A DNA stretch of 64,000 nucleotides from Streptococcus oralis subsp. tigurinus. GTDB taxonomy: Bacteria; Bacillota; Bacilli; Lactobacillales; Streptococcaceae. Made by a program: the position numbers and the translations under genes. Position 1 is the stretch's first letter; each line of letters begins with the position of its first letter. The stretch is taken from the NCBI RefSeq assembly GCF_002356415.1, contig NZ_AP018338.1:620001-684000 (forward strand), written 5' to 3'. This document shows positions 19,299-28,511 of this stretch, one piece after another. The notes under the pieces were generated by a model that did no database searches, was not told where the DNA came from, and saw only the letters and a program-made list of their open reading frames with translations.

Positions 19299-19919
19299 AT
19301 GAAACAATTATTTCTATGTTCATACTTTGCTGGAGTCAAAAAGCTTTTTAGCGATTATGCAAAGGAAAAGAATCTAGAAAACAAGGTTTTATTTATTCCT
19401 ACCGCTGGGAACAAAGAGGACTATACTGCCTATATCGATGAGGCTCAGCAAACATTCAGGGATTTAGGATTTGAGATAGAGGTTCTAGATATTGCTTCTT
19501 GTGATCGAGAAACTGCTCAGGCAAAGATTTTCCAAAGCAAAATTCTTTATATCTCTGGCGGGAATACCTTTTATTTATTACAAGAATTAAAGAAAAAACA
19601 ACTCCTATCTCTTATCAAAGAACAAATAAGAGATGGGCTGATCTATGTGGGAGAATCATCAGGGGCTATCATTACAGCCAAGGATATTGACTACAATAAA
19701 CTCATGGACGACAAGACGGTAGCGACAGAGTTATCTGATACAACGGGATTGGATGAAGTGGATTTTTACATCCTTCCACATTATGGTGAGGAACCTTTTA
19801 CTGATAGTAGCAAAAATACCTTTGAAATGTATAAAAAGCAGCTTGAATTGCTACCGCTTCATAACCACCAAGCAATTATCGTTAACGATGAGCAAATAGA
19901 TATCTTGACAATAGAATAA
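19299..19919 (+). CDS. Peptidase E-like (S51) family protein
   Basis: This 206-aa protein of the class I glutamine amidotransferase-like fold belongs to the S51/PepE family (alpha-aspartyl dipeptidase type). The nucleophile elbow is GESSGAII with Ser120 in the expected position, preceded by the YISGGNTFYLL loop, and HY in the later LPHYGEEPF may supply the catalytic histidine. I chose the ATG at 19299, which has GGAGG at the right distance (19287-19291). An upstream in-frame ATG at 19272 lacks this and overlaps the previous gene. Substrate may not be Asp dipeptides in streptococci. Confidence 0.82.
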   Translation: MKQLFLCSYFAGVKKLFSDYAKEKNLENKVLFIPTAGNKEDYTAYIDEAQQTFRDLGFEIEVLDIASCDRETAQAKIFQSKILYISGGNTFYLLQELKKKQLLSLIKEQIRDGLIYVGESSGAIITAKDIDYNKLMDDKTVATELSDTTGLDEVDFYILPHYGEEPFTDSSKNTFEMYKKQLELLPLHNHQAIIVNDEQIDILTIE

Positions 19920-20036
19920 AAGTGTGGTTGGAAGAACATTGATATTTTACCACTAAAACGATTAGCGGTTGATAATTCACTTAGTGGGAATCTGCCATGG
20001 ATAGATTAATTTTATGAATTCAAGAAGGGAAAAGTT

Positions 20037-20594
20037 ATGAAAATAAAAACGTTAGATAAAATAGGTGGGATTGTTTTCTTGTTTCTAACGATTGCTACCA
20101 TTGTCGTTTTTTTATCAGATACGAGCTTCTTTGAGTGGGCGTTTACTAGACACCAGAATACTCTGAGTTGGTATATTCGCCCTCTCTTTATTATTCCAAT
20201 TGTAATGGGAGCTTATAAAAAATCCTATAGCCTGATTTTCTTTTCTATATTTTGCCTATTTACTAGCATGTTTTGGTTCCCAAATCCGGAAATAGTTGAT
20301 GTAAAAGTAATTGAGTTTTTGAATTTTGAGAAGACTTATTTTACGAGCGGATGGAGTATTGAAAAAGTTATCATTCTGGCGACGATTCTAGCATTTTTTA
20401 CGGCGATTATATCCTTAACATGGAGTAGACGTTGGTATGGATTATTAGCAACAGTAGTGATCGGAGCGTTTCTGAAGGTTGCCCATAGTCTTTTATTTAG
20501 TGGAGGAAGTGGTATATCGATTGTAAAACCAGCTGTTTTGGGCTTGATTCTCTGCATCTTAGTGATTTATTTCATCTTCAAAAGAAGAAAGTAA
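20037..20594 (+). CDS. Integral membrane protein of unknown function
   Basis: This 185-aa hydrophobic protein has five or six predicted transmembrane helices (for example residues 10-27, 46-60, 66-82, 110-128, 135-152, 163-180) and a basic C-terminus (FKRRK). AAGGGAAAAGTT precedes the ATG. No recognisable domain or catalytic motif is visible. It stands alone between the PepE-like gene and rpsU. I do not recognise a family. Confidence 0.75.
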   Translation: MKIKTLDKIGGIVFLFLTIATIVVFLSDTSFFEWAFTRHQNTLSWYIRPLFIIPIVMGAYKKSYSLIFFSIFCLFTSMFWFPNPEIVDVKVIEFLNFEKTYFTSGWSIEKVIILATILAFFTAIISLTWSRRWYGLLATVVIGAFLKVAHSLLFSGGSGISIVKPAVLGLILCILVIYFIFKRRK

Positions 20595-20625
20595 AAATAA
20601 TAGAAGTTTATGGTTGCTTTTCTCT

Positions 20626-20653
20626 TGACAATTATTCACTTTGTGTGTAAAAT
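20626..20653 (+). promoter_or_regulatory. rpsU promoter
   Basis: TTGACA (20626-20631), a 16-nt spacer and TAAAAT (20648-20653) preceded by TGTG. The ATG of rpsU is 34 nt downstream. Confidence 0.75.
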
Positions 20654-20687
20654 GGAATAGATCTTGAACTTGAAGGGAGTGAAAAAA

Positions 20688-20864
20688 ATGTCTAAAACAG
20701 TAGTACGTAAGAATGAATCTCTTGACGATGCACTTCGTCGTTTCAAACGTGCGGTTACTAAAGCTGGTACTCTTCAAGAAACACGCAAACGTGAATTCTA
20801 TGAAAAACCTTCTGTAAAACGTAAACGTAAATCAGAAGCAGCTCGTAAACGTAAAAAATTCTAA
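20688..20864 (+). CDS. rpsU: 30S ribosomal protein S21
   Basis: This small basic ribosomal protein (58 aa) begins [20 protein letters not shown] and ends in an Arg/Lys-rich tail, as in all S21 proteins. S21 sits on the 30S platform near the anti-Shine-Dalgarno region and aids initiation. The start is the ATG at 20688, with AGGGAG upstream. An upstream ATG at 20664 would add a non-homologous leader. It is monocistronic: consensus-like promoter before and perfect terminator after. Confidence 0.97.
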
Positions 20865-20873
20865 TTTGAAATG

Positions 20874-20900
20874 AAAGGCTAGACTTGTCTAGCCTTTTTT
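20874..20900 (+). terminator. Terminator of rpsU
   Basis: A perfect 10-bp stem AAAGGCTAGA (20874-20883) / TCTAGCCTTT (20888-20897) with loop CTTG and a T-run. Confidence 0.9.
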
Positions 20901-20955
20901 CTTTCCAAATAAATACTGTAAATCCTGCAAAAAAAGGAAACTTCCTACCACAATT

Positions 20956-20964
20956 TGATATAAT
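20956..20964 (+). promoter_or_regulatory. Extended -10 promoter of hprK
   Basis: TGA-TATAAT (TATAAT 20959-20964) lies 31 nt before the hprK ATG. GAAGGAGG sits in the leader. Confidence 0.65.
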
Positions 20965-20995
20965 AGTAGGGAGAACTCGATTGAAGGAGGAAATT

Positions 20996-21931
20996 ATGTC
21001 GGTTTTAGTAAAAGAAGTCATTGAAAAGCTCAGATTAGACATTGTTTATGGTGAAGGCGATTTACTTGAAAAAGAAATCAATACTGCGGACATTTCTCGA
21101 CCAGGTCTTGAAATGACAGGCTATTTTGATTACTATACTCCGGAGCGACTTCAGCTGTTGGGAATGAAGGAATGGTCTTATTTAGTCTCCATGTCTTCTC
21201 ACAACCGTTATAAGGTGTTGACCAAGATGTTTCAACCAGAAACACCAGTGGTTATTGTTGCGCGTGGTTTAGTAGTTCCAGAAGAAATGTTGAAAGCTGC
21301 CAGGGAATGTAAGATTGCGATTTTAACCAGTCGAACAGCTACTAGTCGCCTGTCAGGAGAATTATCTAGCTATTTGGATTCTCGTTTGGCAGAACGGACC
21401 AGTGTTCATGGTGTCTTGATGGATATTTATGGCATGGGTGTCTTGATCCAAGGGGATAGCGGTATCGGTAAGAGTGAAACTGGTCTGGAACTTGTGAAAC
21501 GTGGACACCGTTTGGTGGCAGATGATCGTGTAGATATTTTTGCAAAAGACGAAATGACCCTTTGGGGAGAGCCAGCTGAAATTTTGAGGCATTTACTTGA
21601 GATTCGTGGAGTGGGGATTATTGATGTGATGAGTCTCTACGGAGCAAGTGCAGTTAAGGATTCTTCACAAGTTCAACTAGCAGTTTATTTGGAAAATTAT
21701 GATACGCATAAGACCTTCGATCGCTTAGGAAATAATGCTGAAGAAATCGAGATTTCTGGTGTAGCCATTCCACGTATCCGCATCCCAGTAAAAACAGGAC
21801 GCAATATTTCTGTTGTCATTGAGGCGGCTGCCATGAACTACCGTGCTAAGGAAATGGGCTTTGATGCGACACGTTTATTTGAAGAACGCTTGACAAGTCT
21901 GATCGCTCAAAATGAGGTGAAAAATGATTAA
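20996..21931 (+). CDS. hprK: HPr kinase/phosphorylase
   Basis: This 311-aa enzyme phosphorylates and dephosphorylates Ser46 of HPr and so controls CcpA-dependent carbon catabolite repression. The P-loop is [14 protein letters not shown] (about residues 153-166), and the HPrK signature [19 protein letters not shown] follows at about 200-220. The start at 20996 has AAGGAGG ideally placed; an upstream in-frame ATG at 20885 precedes the promoter. Its last 8 nt overlap lgt, as in other streptococci, so the two are translationally coupled. Confidence 0.97.
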   Translation: MSVLVKEVIEKLRLDIVYGEGDLLEKEINTADISRPGLEMTGYFDYYTPERLQLLGMKEWSYLVSMSSHNRYKVLTKMFQPETPVVIVARGLVVPEEMLKAARECKIAILTSRTATSRLSGELSSYLDSRLAERTSVHGVLMDIYGMGVLIQGDSGIGKSETGLELVKRGHRLVADDRVDIFAKDEMTLWGEPAEILRHLLEIRGVGIIDVMSLYGASAVKDSSQVQLAVYLENYDTHKTFDRLGNNAEEIEISGVAIPRIRIPVKTGRNISVVIEAAAMNYRAKEMGFDATRLFEERLTSLIAQNEVKND

Positions 21932-22712
21932 TCCAGTCGCATTTGAAATCGGTCCTTTTTCTATTCGTTGGTATGCTTTGTGTATTGTGGCTGGTTTGGT
22001 TTTGGCAGTCTACCTTGCCATGAAGGAAGCTCCTAAAAAGAAAATCCTGTCAGATGATATTTTGGATTTCATTCTGATTGCTTTTCCAGTTGCGATTTTA
22101 GGTGCTAGACTATACTACGTACTCTTTCGCTTAGATTATTACCTGCAAAATCCAGGTGAAATCATTGCCATCTGGAATGGTGGTTTGGCCATTTATGGAG
22201 GTTTGATAGCGGGCGCTATTGTCCTTTATATCTTTGCAGATAGAAAGCTGATTAATACTTGGGATTTCTTAGATATTGCAGCACCGAGCGTCATGGTTGC
22301 CCAGAGTTTAGGACGCTGGGGGAACTTCTTTAACCAAGAAGCCTACGGTGCAGCAGTAGATAGTCTGGATTATTTGCCAGGCTTTATCCGTGACCAGATG
22401 TACATTGATGGCAGCTACCGTCAGCCGACCTTCTTATATGAGTCGGTTTGGAATCTGATCGGATTTGCTTTGATTCTGATTTTTAGACGAAAATTAAAGG
22501 GAATCAGACGTGGTCATATTACGGCATTCTACTTGATTTGGTATGGCTTTGGTCGTATGATTATCGAAGGCATGCGGACGGATAGTCTCATGTTCTTTGG
22601 TCTGCGAGTTTCCCAGTGGTTATCAGTTGTTCTTATCGGACTCGGTATTTTTATCATACTTTATCAAAATCGAAAGAAAGCCCCTTTCTATCATACTGAG
22701 GAGGAAAAATAA
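21924..22712 (+). CDS. lgt: Prolipoprotein diacylglyceryl transferase
   Basis: This 262-aa membrane enzyme with about seven transmembrane helices transfers diacylglycerol from phosphatidylglycerol to the lipobox cysteine of prolipoproteins, the first step of lipoprotein maturation. The Lgt signature is [13 protein letters not shown] (about residues 129-141). Other conserved parts are the early [12 protein letters not shown] and the later [13 protein letters not shown]. PstS and the amino-acid binding protein in this window carry lipoboxes and are expected substrates. It overlaps hprK by 8 nt and is followed directly by the DUF948 gene. Confidence 0.97.
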   Translation: MINPVAFEIGPFSIRWYALCIVAGLVLAVYLAMKEAPKKKILSDDILDFILIAFPVAILGARLYYVLFRLDYYLQNPGEIIAIWNGGLAIYGGLIAGAIVLYIFADRKLINTWDFLDIAAPSVMVAQSLGRWGNFFNQEAYGAAVDSLDYLPGFIRDQMYIDGSYRQPTFLYESVWNLIGFALILIFRRKLKGIRRGHITAFYLIWYGFGRMIIEGMRTDSLMFFGLRVSQWLSVVLIGLGIFIILYQNRKKAPFYHTEEEK

Positions 22713-23096
22713 ATGTTAGAAGTTGCATATATACTTGTTGCGATTGCTTTGATTGTCTGTTTAGTCTATTTGACAATCACGATTCAAAAAGCAGGTCGTA
22801 TGATTGATGAGACAGAGAAGACCATCAAAATATTGAGCTCAGATGTGGACGTTACCTTGCATCAGACTAATGAATTGTTGGCTAAGGTTAATGTGTTAGC
22901 AGACGATATTAACGACAAAGTTGCGACTATTGATCCACTCTTTACGGCGGTGGCGGACTTGTCTGAGTCAGTATCTGACCTCAACCAACATGCACGTGTC
23001 TTAGGCAAAAAAGCTTCATCTGCTGGTTCAAAGACCATTAAAACAGGTGCAGGCTTGTCCGCTCTTCGTGTCGCAAGTAAATTTTTCAAAAAATAA
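22713..23096 (+). CDS. DUF948 domain protein
   Basis: This 127-aa protein has one N-terminal transmembrane helix (residues 3-22) followed by a helical region rich in Asp, Val and Thr (DVDVTLHQTNELLAKVNVLA) typical of DUF948, and a short basic tail. The function is unknown, but the family is common next to lgt in streptococci and is linked to envelope or stress genes. It starts on the base after the lgt stop, so it is in the hprK-lgt operon, and the YtxH-like gene follows 15 nt later. Confidence 0.85.
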   Translation: MLEVAYILVAIALIVCLVYLTITIQKAGRMIDETEKTIKILSSDVDVTLHQTNELLAKVNVLADDINDKVATIDPLFTAVADLSESVSDLNQHARVLGKKASSAGSKTIKTGAGLSALRVASKFFKK

Positions 23097-23111
23097 AAAA
23101 GGAGAAATCTT

Positions 23112-23510
23112 ATGGGAAAACTATCCTCTATCCTTTTAGGTACGGTTTCAGGCGCGGCTCTTGCTTTGTTTTTGACAAGTGACAAGGGTAAGCAAGTTTG
23201 TAGTCAAGCTCAGGATTTTCTAGATGATTTGAGAGAAGATCCAGAATATGCTAGAGAGCAGGTTTGTGAAAAACTAACAGAAGTGAAGGAACAGGCAACT
23301 GACTTTGTGCTGAAAACAAAGGAACAAGTAGAATTTGGTGAAATTACTTTTGATAGTGTCCTTGACCAAGCTAAAAACTGTGCTCGACAAGCGACAGAAG
23401 CGTCAAAGGAAACCTTTAACAATCTCAAGGAGCAATGGCAAGAACAGTCAGCAACTCCAGACGTCGCTGAAAGCCAAGAAGAAATTATCATTGATATTAC
23501 TGAAATATAA
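23112..23510 (+). CDS. YtxH-like small envelope protein
   Basis: This 132-aa protein starts with a short glycine/alanine-rich hydrophobic segment (LLGTVSGAALALFLTSDKGK), followed by an amphipathic, charged helix, the arrangement of YtxH (PF12732, general stress) proteins. The acidic C-terminus ends EEIIIDITEI. The function is unknown. It is the last gene of the hprK-lgt-DUF948-ytxH unit, with AAAAAGGAG before the ATG and a strong terminator at 23515-23549. Confidence 0.8.
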   Translation: MGKLSSILLGTVSGAALALFLTSDKGKQVCSQAQDFLDDLREDPEYAREQVCEKLTEVKEQATDFVLKTKEQVEFGEITFDSVLDQAKNCARQATEASKETFNNLKEQWQEQSATPDVAESQEEIIIDITEI

Positions 23511-23514
23511 TGCA

Positions 23515-23549
23515 TCACCATCTCTGGTTTTTGGAGATGGTGATTTTTA
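23515..23549 (+). terminator. Terminator of the hprK-lgt operon
   Basis: A perfect 11-bp stem ATCACCATCTC (23515-23525) / GAGATGGTGAT (23535-23545) is followed by TTTTT. Confidence 0.9.
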
Positions 23550-23567
23550 TCTGCAAGCCTGTCTTTG

Positions 23568-23576
23568 TGGTATAAT
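23568..23576 (+). promoter_or_regulatory. Extended -10 promoter placed 7 nt before the hemW start
   Basis: TGG-TATAAT (TATAAT 23571-23576); the ATG of hemW at 23584 follows after exactly 7 nt with no Shine-Dalgarno sequence between. No clear -35 box. Predicted leaderless start. Confidence 0.7.
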
Positions 23577-23583
23577 AAGTACT

Positions 23584-24714
23584 ATGCAGAAAAAACCAAC
23601 GTCCGCCTATGTGCATATTCCCTTTTGCACACAGATTTGTTATTATTGTGACTTTTCAAAGGTCTTTATCAAGAATCAACCAGTAGATAGTTACCTGGAG
23701 CATTTGCTAGAGGAGTTTCGTTTTTATGATATCCAAAAGTTACGAACTCTCTACATTGGAGGTGGGACGCCAACGGCTTTGTCCGCTTCGCAATTAGAGG
23801 TGCTTCTGGATGGTTTGACTAAAAATCTAGACTTGTCTGTCTTGGAAGAGTTGACCATTGAAGCCAATCCAGGCGACTTGGACGCGGATAAGATTGCGGT
23901 TTTGAAACAGTCGCCAGTCAATCGTGTTTCCTTGGGTGTGCAGACTTTTGATGACAAAATGCTGAAAAAGATTGGGCGTAGTCATTTGGAGAAGGATATT
24001 TATGAAAATATCGACCGCCTGAAACTGGCTGGTTTTGACAATATCTCCATCGATCTAATCTATGCTCTTCCAGGTCAAACTATGGTTCAGGTCAAGGACA
24101 ATGTAGCTAAGGCTATCTCGCTTGATATTCCTCATATGAGTCTTTATAGCTTGATTTTGGAGAATCATACGGTCTTTATGAACCGCATGCGACGTGGGAA
24201 ATTGCCCCTGCCTAAGGAAGAGTTAGAAGCTGAGATGTTTGAGTACATCATCGCAGAGCTGGAGCGAGCTGGTTTTGAGCATTATGAGATTTCCAATTTC
24301 TCAAAGCCTGGTTTTGAAAGTCGCCACAATCTCATGTACTGGGACAATGCTGAATATTATGGTATCGGTGCGGGTGCGTCAGGTTATGTGGATGGAGTTC
24401 GTTATAAAAACCACGGTCCTATCCGCCACTATCTCAATGCGGTAGAGGCAGGAAATGCTCGCATTACAGAAGAACACCTGAATCAAAGGGAGCAGATGGA
24501 AGAAGAAATGTTCCTGGGACTCCGCAAGAAATCCGGGGTTTCCATGACACGATTTGAGGAAAAATTCGGACGGTCCTTTGATGGACTTTATGGCGAAATC
24601 ATCAGAGACTTGGTTCAACAAGGTCTTATGCAGATCGACGGTGATCGTGTCCGAATGACAAAGAGGGGTCTCTTCTTGGGAGACACTGTAGCAGAACGAT
24701 TTATTTTGGAGTAG
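23584..24714 (+). CDS. hemW: HemW-type radical SAM heme chaperone
   Basis: This 376-aa member of the HemN/HemW radical SAM family has Cys15, Cys19 and Cys22 (CTQICYYC) as [4Fe-4S] ligands, with GGGTPTALS and NPGD following. It lacks the N-terminal extension of true coproporphyrinogen oxidase HemN, so it is HemW, a heme-binding chaperone. The host group does not make heme, so its physiological role is unclear. The start at 23584 follows a -10 box by 7 nt, and longer in-frame extensions lie upstream of the promoter. It leads a unit with the thioesterase, NagD-like and TIGR01906 genes. Confidence 0.93.
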   Translation: MQKKPTSAYVHIPFCTQICYYCDFSKVFIKNQPVDSYLEHLLEEFRFYDIQKLRTLYIGGGTPTALSASQLEVLLDGLTKNLDLSVLEELTIEANPGDLDADKIAVLKQSPVNRVSLGVQTFDDKMLKKIGRSHLEKDIYENIDRLKLAGFDNISIDLIYALPGQTMVQVKDNVAKAISLDIPHMSLYSLILENHTVFMNRMRRGKLPLPKEELEAEMFEYIIAELERAGFEHYEISNFSKPGFESRHNLMYWDNAEYYGIGAGASGYVDGVRYKNHGPIRHYLNAVEAGNARITEEHLNQREQMEEEMFLGLRKKSGVSMTRFEEKFGRSFDGLYGEIIRDLVQQGLMQIDGDRVRMTKRGLFLGDTVAERFILE

Positions 24715-24718
24715 AACA

Positions 24719-25456
24719 ATGGGCTTAACTTATCAAATGAAAATGAAAATTCCTTTTGATATGGCGGACATGAACGGTCATATCAAACTTCCAGATGTGA
24801 TTTTGCTGTCCTTGCAAGTATCAGGTATGCAGTCAATTGAGCTGGGAGTTAGCGACAGAGATATGTTAGAACGTTACAATCTGGTCTGGATTATTACAGA
24901 CTATGCGATTGACGTGGTGCGCTTGCCTTGCTTTGCTGAAGAGATTACGATTGAAACAGAAGCATTGACTTACAATCGTCTTTTTTGCTACCGCCGTTTC
25001 ACTATCTATGATGAAGCAGGTCAAGAAATCATTCGCATGGTAGCAACCTTTGTTCTTATGGACAGAGATAGTCGTAAAGTTCATGCTGTTGAACCGGAGA
25101 TTGTTGCTCCTTATCAGTCTGAGTTTGATAAAAAACTCATCCGTGGGCCAAAGTATGCAAATCTAGAAGATCCGATCAGCAAAGACTACCATGTTCGTTT
25201 TTACGACTTGGATATGAATGGTCATGTCAATAATAGCAAATACCTGGATTGGATTTTTGAGGTCATGGGAGCAGACTTTTTGACCAAGTATATTCCAAAG
25301 AAAATCAATCTCAAATATGTAAAAGAAGTGCGACCAGGTGGCATGATTGCTTCAACTTATGAACTCAAGGGACTAGAAAGCAAGCATGAGATTATCAGTG
25401 ATAGCGAGATTAATGCCCAAGCTATGATTACTTGGCAAGAAATTGAAGCGAATTAG
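24719..25456 (+). CDS. Acyl-ACP thioesterase
   Basis: This 245-aa double-hotdog protein of the FatA/Acyl-ACP thioesterase family (PF01643) hydrolyses acyl-ACP to free fatty acid and ACP. The N-terminal hotdog begins near [20 protein letters not shown], and the C-terminal hotdog has the conserved [17 protein letters not shown]. It starts 4 nt after hemW. Its role is probably chain termination or trimming in phospholipid synthesis, but chain-length preference cannot be read. Confidence 0.9.
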   Translation: MGLTYQMKMKIPFDMADMNGHIKLPDVILLSLQVSGMQSIELGVSDRDMLERYNLVWIITDYAIDVVRLPCFAEEITIETEALTYNRLFCYRRFTIYDEAGQEIIRMVATFVLMDRDSRKVHAVEPEIVAPYQSEFDKKLIRGPKYANLEDPISKDYHVRFYDLDMNGHVNNSKYLDWIFEVMGADFLTKYIPKKINLKYVKEVRPGGMIASTYELKGLESKHEIISDSEINAQAMITWQEIEAN

Positions 25457-25466
25457 AAAGGACGAT

Positions 25467-26240
25467 ATGACTTATAAAGGTTATTTAATTGATTTAGACG
25501 GGACTATCTACAAGGGGAAAGACCGGATTCCGGAAGGTGAGGCTTTTGTGCATGAGTTGCAAAAGCGAGAAATTCCCTATCTCTTTGTAACCAATAATAC
25601 AACTCGTACTCCTGAGAGCGTTCAAGAGATGTTGGCTCAGAATTTTAATATCGACACGCCTCTATCAACTGTCTACACGGCAACTCTGGCAACCATCGAC
25701 TATATGAACGACTTGGGACTGGAAAAGACAGTCTATGTCATCGGAGAAGCGGGGCTCAAGGATGCCATCAAGGCAGCCGGTTATGTCGAAGACAAGGAAA
25801 ATCCAGCCTATGTGGTAGTTGGACTGGACTGGCAAGTCGACTATGAAAAATTTGCGACGGCGACTCTAGCCATTCAAAAGGGGGCTCACTTTATCGGAAC
25901 CAACCCTGACCTCAATATCCCGACGGAACGTGGTCTTTTGCCTGGTGCTGGTTCACTAATTACCCTTCTTGAAGTAGCAACACGAGTGAAACCGGTTTAT
26001 ATCGGGAAACCAAATGCTATCATCATGGACAAGGCAGTTCAGCACTTGGGCTTGAATCGAGAAGACTTGCTCATGGTCGGGGACAACTATCTGACGGACA
26101 TTCGAGCAGGGATTGACAATGGCATTCCAACGCTCTTGGTGACGACAGGTTTCACCAAAGCAGAAGAAGTGGCGGACTTGCCAATCGCCCCGACTCATGT
26201 GCTTTCTAGCCTAGCGGAGTGGGATTTTGATGAAAACTAA
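25467..26240 (+). CDS. TIGR01457/NagD-like HAD hydrolase
   Basis: This 257-aa HAD subfamily IIA hydrolase has motif [17 protein letters not shown] (Asp nucleophile and acid/base both present), motif [14 protein letters not shown], motif III Lys near YIGKPNA, and motif [17 protein letters not shown]. The family dephosphorylates small phosphates such as UMP or sugar phosphates, and the substrate here is not determined. The ATG at 25467 has GAAAGGA upstream (25456-25462); an earlier in-frame ATG at 25443 lies inside the thioesterase gene. Its end overlaps the next gene. Confidence 0.88.
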   Translation: MTYKGYLIDLDGTIYKGKDRIPEGEAFVHELQKREIPYLFVTNNTTRTPESVQEMLAQNFNIDTPLSTVYTATLATIDYMNDLGLEKTVYVIGEAGLKDAIKAAGYVEDKENPAYVVVGLDWQVDYEKFATATLAIQKGAHFIGTNPDLNIPTERGLLPGAGSLITLLEVATRVKPVYIGKPNAIIMDKAVQHLGLNREDLLMVGDNYLTDIRAGIDNGIPTLLVTTGFTKAEEVADLPIAPTHVLSSLAEWDFDEN

Positions 26241-26847
26241 ACTAACCTTTTGGGGAAGTATGCTCTTTCTCCTCTCCCTTTCTATCCTACTGACTATTTA
26301 TCTGGCATGGGTTTTCTATCCTTGGGAAATTGAGTGGCTGAACTTAGCGAATCGAGTTTATCTAAAGCCCGAAACCATTCAGTACAATTTTCATATCTTG
26401 ATGAATTACCTGACCAATCCCTTTAGTCAGGTCTTAGAGATGCCGGATTTTCGTTCATCAGCGGCTGGTTTACATCACTTTGCGGTGGTGAAGAATCTCT
26501 TCCACTTAGTTCAGCTAGTTGCCCTAGTGTCACTTCCAAGTTTCTATTTCTTTGTTAAAAAGATTGTGAAAAAAGGCTTTTTGCCCCTATATCGTAAAAG
26601 TATCTTGATTCTAGTGCTATTGCCTCTGGTCATTGGGCTTGTAGGAGTGTTGATTGGCTTTGAGCAATTCTTTACGCTTTTTCATCAGATTCTCTTTGTA
26701 GGAGATGATACTTGGCTTTTTGATCCAGCAAAGGACCCAGTTATTTGGATTTTGCCAGAGATTTTCTTCCTCCATGCCTTTTTGCTTTTTTTTGCTTTGT
26801 ATGAAGGAATATACGGTTTCCTTCTTGTCAAAGCTTCAAGGAAATAG
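26230..26847 (+). CDS. TIGR01906 family integral membrane protein
   Basis: This 205-aa membrane protein has four or five transmembrane helices, including an N-terminal one (residues 7-27) and later ones around 95-112, 127-145 and 178-200. The long extracytoplasmic loop contains [20 protein letters not shown], a signature of the family. The function is unknown. Its ATG at 26230 overlaps the end of the NagD-like gene by 11 nt (the TTG at 26227 is in frame but less likely), so the pair is coupled in many Firmicutes. Confidence 0.82.
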   Translation: MKTKLTFWGSMLFLLSLSILLTIYLAWVFYPWEIEWLNLANRVYLKPETIQYNFHILMNYLTNPFSQVLEMPDFRSSAAGLHHFAVVKNLFHLVQLVALVSLPSFYFFVKKIVKKGFLPLYRKSILILVLLPLVIGLVGVLIGFEQFFTLFHQILFVGDDTWLFDPAKDPVIWILPEIFFLHAFLLFFALYEGIYGFLLVKASRK

Positions 26848-26920
26848 AGGATAACATTCTGTATTTTTAATAAAAAACGAGAGAAGTTGCTCTACTCCCT
26901 ATTTATTGTTAGGTTATCCT
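26848..26920. repeat. Inverted repeat AGGATAAC/GTTATCCT in the spx upstream region
   Basis: Perfect 8-nt arms at 26848-26855 and 26913-26920 are separated by 57 nt of AT-rich sequence. They are not flanked by an obvious target duplication. The unit could be a small element or an RNA structure; no gene lies in this 220-bp gap. Confidence 0.4.
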
Positions 26921-26959
26921 AAAGATAAACTTGCAAAGCAGGAGATTTTTGCAGAAAAC

Positions 26960-26992
26960 AGTCTATTTTCTATGAAAAAATAGGCTTTTTTT
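26960..26992 (+). terminator. Terminator upstream of spx
   Basis: Stem AGTCTATTTTC (26960-26970) / GAAAAAATAGGCT (26974-26986), about 10 bp with one G-U and one or two unpaired A, ends in seven T. It separates the hemW unit from spx. Confidence 0.65.
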
Positions 26993-27023
26993 CTAAAAAT
27001 ACCTAGTCAAGCGCTTTATTTTT

Positions 27024-27032
27024 TTGTATAAT
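27024..27032 (+). promoter_or_regulatory. spx promoter -10 region
   Basis: TTG-TATAAT (TATAAT 27027-27032) lies 35 nt before the spx ATG. No convincing -35 box. Confidence 0.6.
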
Positions 27033-27067
27033 AGAAATAGCAAGTATAGATAAAAGAAGAGAAAAGC

Positions 27068-27469
27068 ATGATTACACTATTTTTATCACCGAGTTGTACA
27101 TCATGTCGTAAGGCAAAGGCTTGGTTAGAGACGCATAAAGTGCCCTTTCAAGAGCATAATATTATGACTAGTCCTTTAACAAGAAAAGAATTACAAAATA
27201 TTCTTTCCTTGACCGAAAATGGTACTGATGACATCATTTCAACTCGTTCAAAAATCTTTCAAAAATTAGATATTGATGTAGAGAGTATCTCGGTATCGGA
27301 GTTGCTTCAGTTGATTGAGCAATATCCTAGTCTTTTGCGTCGCCCAATTATTACAGATACCAAACGCATGCAAATCGGTTTTAATGAAGATGAGATTCGT
27401 GCTTTTCTCCCTCGTAGTTACCGTAAACAAGAATTGAAAGAAGCAACATTGAGAGCTGGTATTGGATAG
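27068..27469 (+). CDS. spx: Spx-family transcriptional regulator
   Basis: This 133-aa ArsC-fold regulator binds the C-terminal domain of the RNA polymerase alpha subunit and redirects transcription in thiol/oxidative stress. The redox switch CxxC is Cys10-Cys13 (PSCTSCRKAK), and the conserved RRPIITDTKRMQIGFNEDEI follows. Streptococci carry two paralogues (SpxA1 and SpxA2). The MITLFLSPSCTSC start and the linked UPF0223-suhB genes favour the SpxA1-like paralogue as named in S. mutans, but numbering differs between species. The next gene starts on the base after its stop. Confidence 0.93.
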   Translation: MITLFLSPSCTSCRKAKAWLETHKVPFQEHNIMTSPLTRKELQNILSLTENGTDDIISTRSKIFQKLDIDVESISVSELLQLIEQYPSLLRRPIITDTKRMQIGFNEDEIRAFLPRSYRKQELKEATLRAGIG

Positions 27470-27748
27470 ATGAACAAACAGTATAGTTACCCACTAGATT
27501 TGTCGTGGAGCACTGAAGAACTTGCTTCAGTGCTTTCTTTTTTTAATGATGTTGAAGCTGCTTATGAAGATAAGGTAGAAGCAAAAAAACTGCTAGATTC
27601 CTACAAGGAATTTAAGACCGTTGTTCCTAGCAAAAGCGAAGAAAAGCGCTTAGGTCGCGAATTTGAGACGGTTAGCGGTTATTCCTTCTATCATGCGGTT
27701 CAATTAGCAAAAGAAAAAAGAGAAGGGAAGATTTCTCTTGGAAACTAA
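27470..27748 (+). CDS. UPF0223 family protein
   Basis: This 92-aa cytoplasmic protein starts [20 protein letters not shown] and is otherwise mostly helical, matching the UPF0223 (YktA) family. The function is unknown. It is immediately adjacent to spx (no spacer) and overlaps the inositol monophosphatase start by 11 nt, an arrangement conserved in streptococci, so it is likely co-translated with both. Confidence 0.9.
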   Translation: MNKQYSYPLDLSWSTEELASVLSFFNDVEAAYEDKVEAKKLLDSYKEFKTVVPSKSEEKRLGREFETVSGYSFYHAVQLAKEKREGKISLGN

Positions 27749-28511
27749 ATTTGAATTTGCCAAACAGATTGTGCAAGAAGCTGCTGACTATATTTTGGCT
27801 CACATGAAAGAAGATTTGCAGGTCGAGCGAAAGTCTTCACCTACTGACTTGGTGACGCGTTTGGATAAGGAAGTTCAGGATCTTTTGGTTGGTAGAATTT
27901 TAGCATCTTATCCAGAAGACTTGATTTGTGCGGAAGAGGGCTGTTTGCGTGCTGGAGTCGGTCAAGGTTCCGTTTGGGTGATTGATCCCATTGACGGTAC
28001 CAATAACTTTGTCGCTCAGAAGGAAGATTTTGCCGTGATGTTGGCCTACTTTGAGAATGGGGTTGGGAAATTCGGTATCATTTATGATGTCATGAAAGGG
28101 GATTGTTACCATGGTGGTGGTGCCTTTCCTGTCTATCGGAATAAGGAACTCTTGACTAGTTTTAAAAAGAAACCTCTTCAAGAATTTTTAGTGGCTGGTA
28201 ACTCAGGCATGTTTGAAAGCAATGAGTGGGGCTTAGCTGATTTAGGACGGGCAGCGTTAGGAGTCCGTGTCTATGGTAGTGCGGCCATTAGTTTAGCCAA
28301 GGTTTTATCAGGTCGCCTTCTGACCTATATCTCCTACTTGCAACCTTGGGATTACGCTGCTGCAAGTATCCTAGGGGAAAGTCTGGGCTATCGTCTTCTT
28401 ACAGTTTCTGGTGACCCTGCTGATTTTAAAACGTGTCAGCCTGTCATGATGGTGCCAATCGAGATGCAAGAAGAGATTCAGTCCTACATTTATGAAAGGA
28501 AAGAAAATTAA
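27738..28511 (+). CDS. suhB: Inositol monophosphatase family protein (SuhB-like)
   Basis: This 257-aa Mg-dependent phosphatase of the IMPase/FBPase superfamily has metal-ligand motifs AEEG (Glu, about 63), the signature [13 protein letters not shown] (about residues 79-91) and [17 protein letters not shown] near 203-220. Substrates include inositol-1-phosphate, but bacterial members are broad, and in E. coli SuhB also acts in rRNA antitermination. The start codon is TTG, 7-8 nt after GGGAAG. It is followed with no gap by rsmF. Confidence 0.9.
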   Translation: METKFEFAKQIVQEAADYILAHMKEDLQVERKSSPTDLVTRLDKEVQDLLVGRILASYPEDLICAEEGCLRAGVGQGSVWVIDPIDGTNNFVAQKEDFAVMLAYFENGVGKFGIIYDVMKGDCYHGGGAFPVYRNKELLTSFKKKPLQEFLVAGNSGMFESNEWGLADLGRAALGVRVYGSAAISLAKVLSGRLLTYISYLQPWDYAAASILGESLGYRLLTVSGDPADFKTCQPVMMVPIEMQEEIQSYIYERKEN

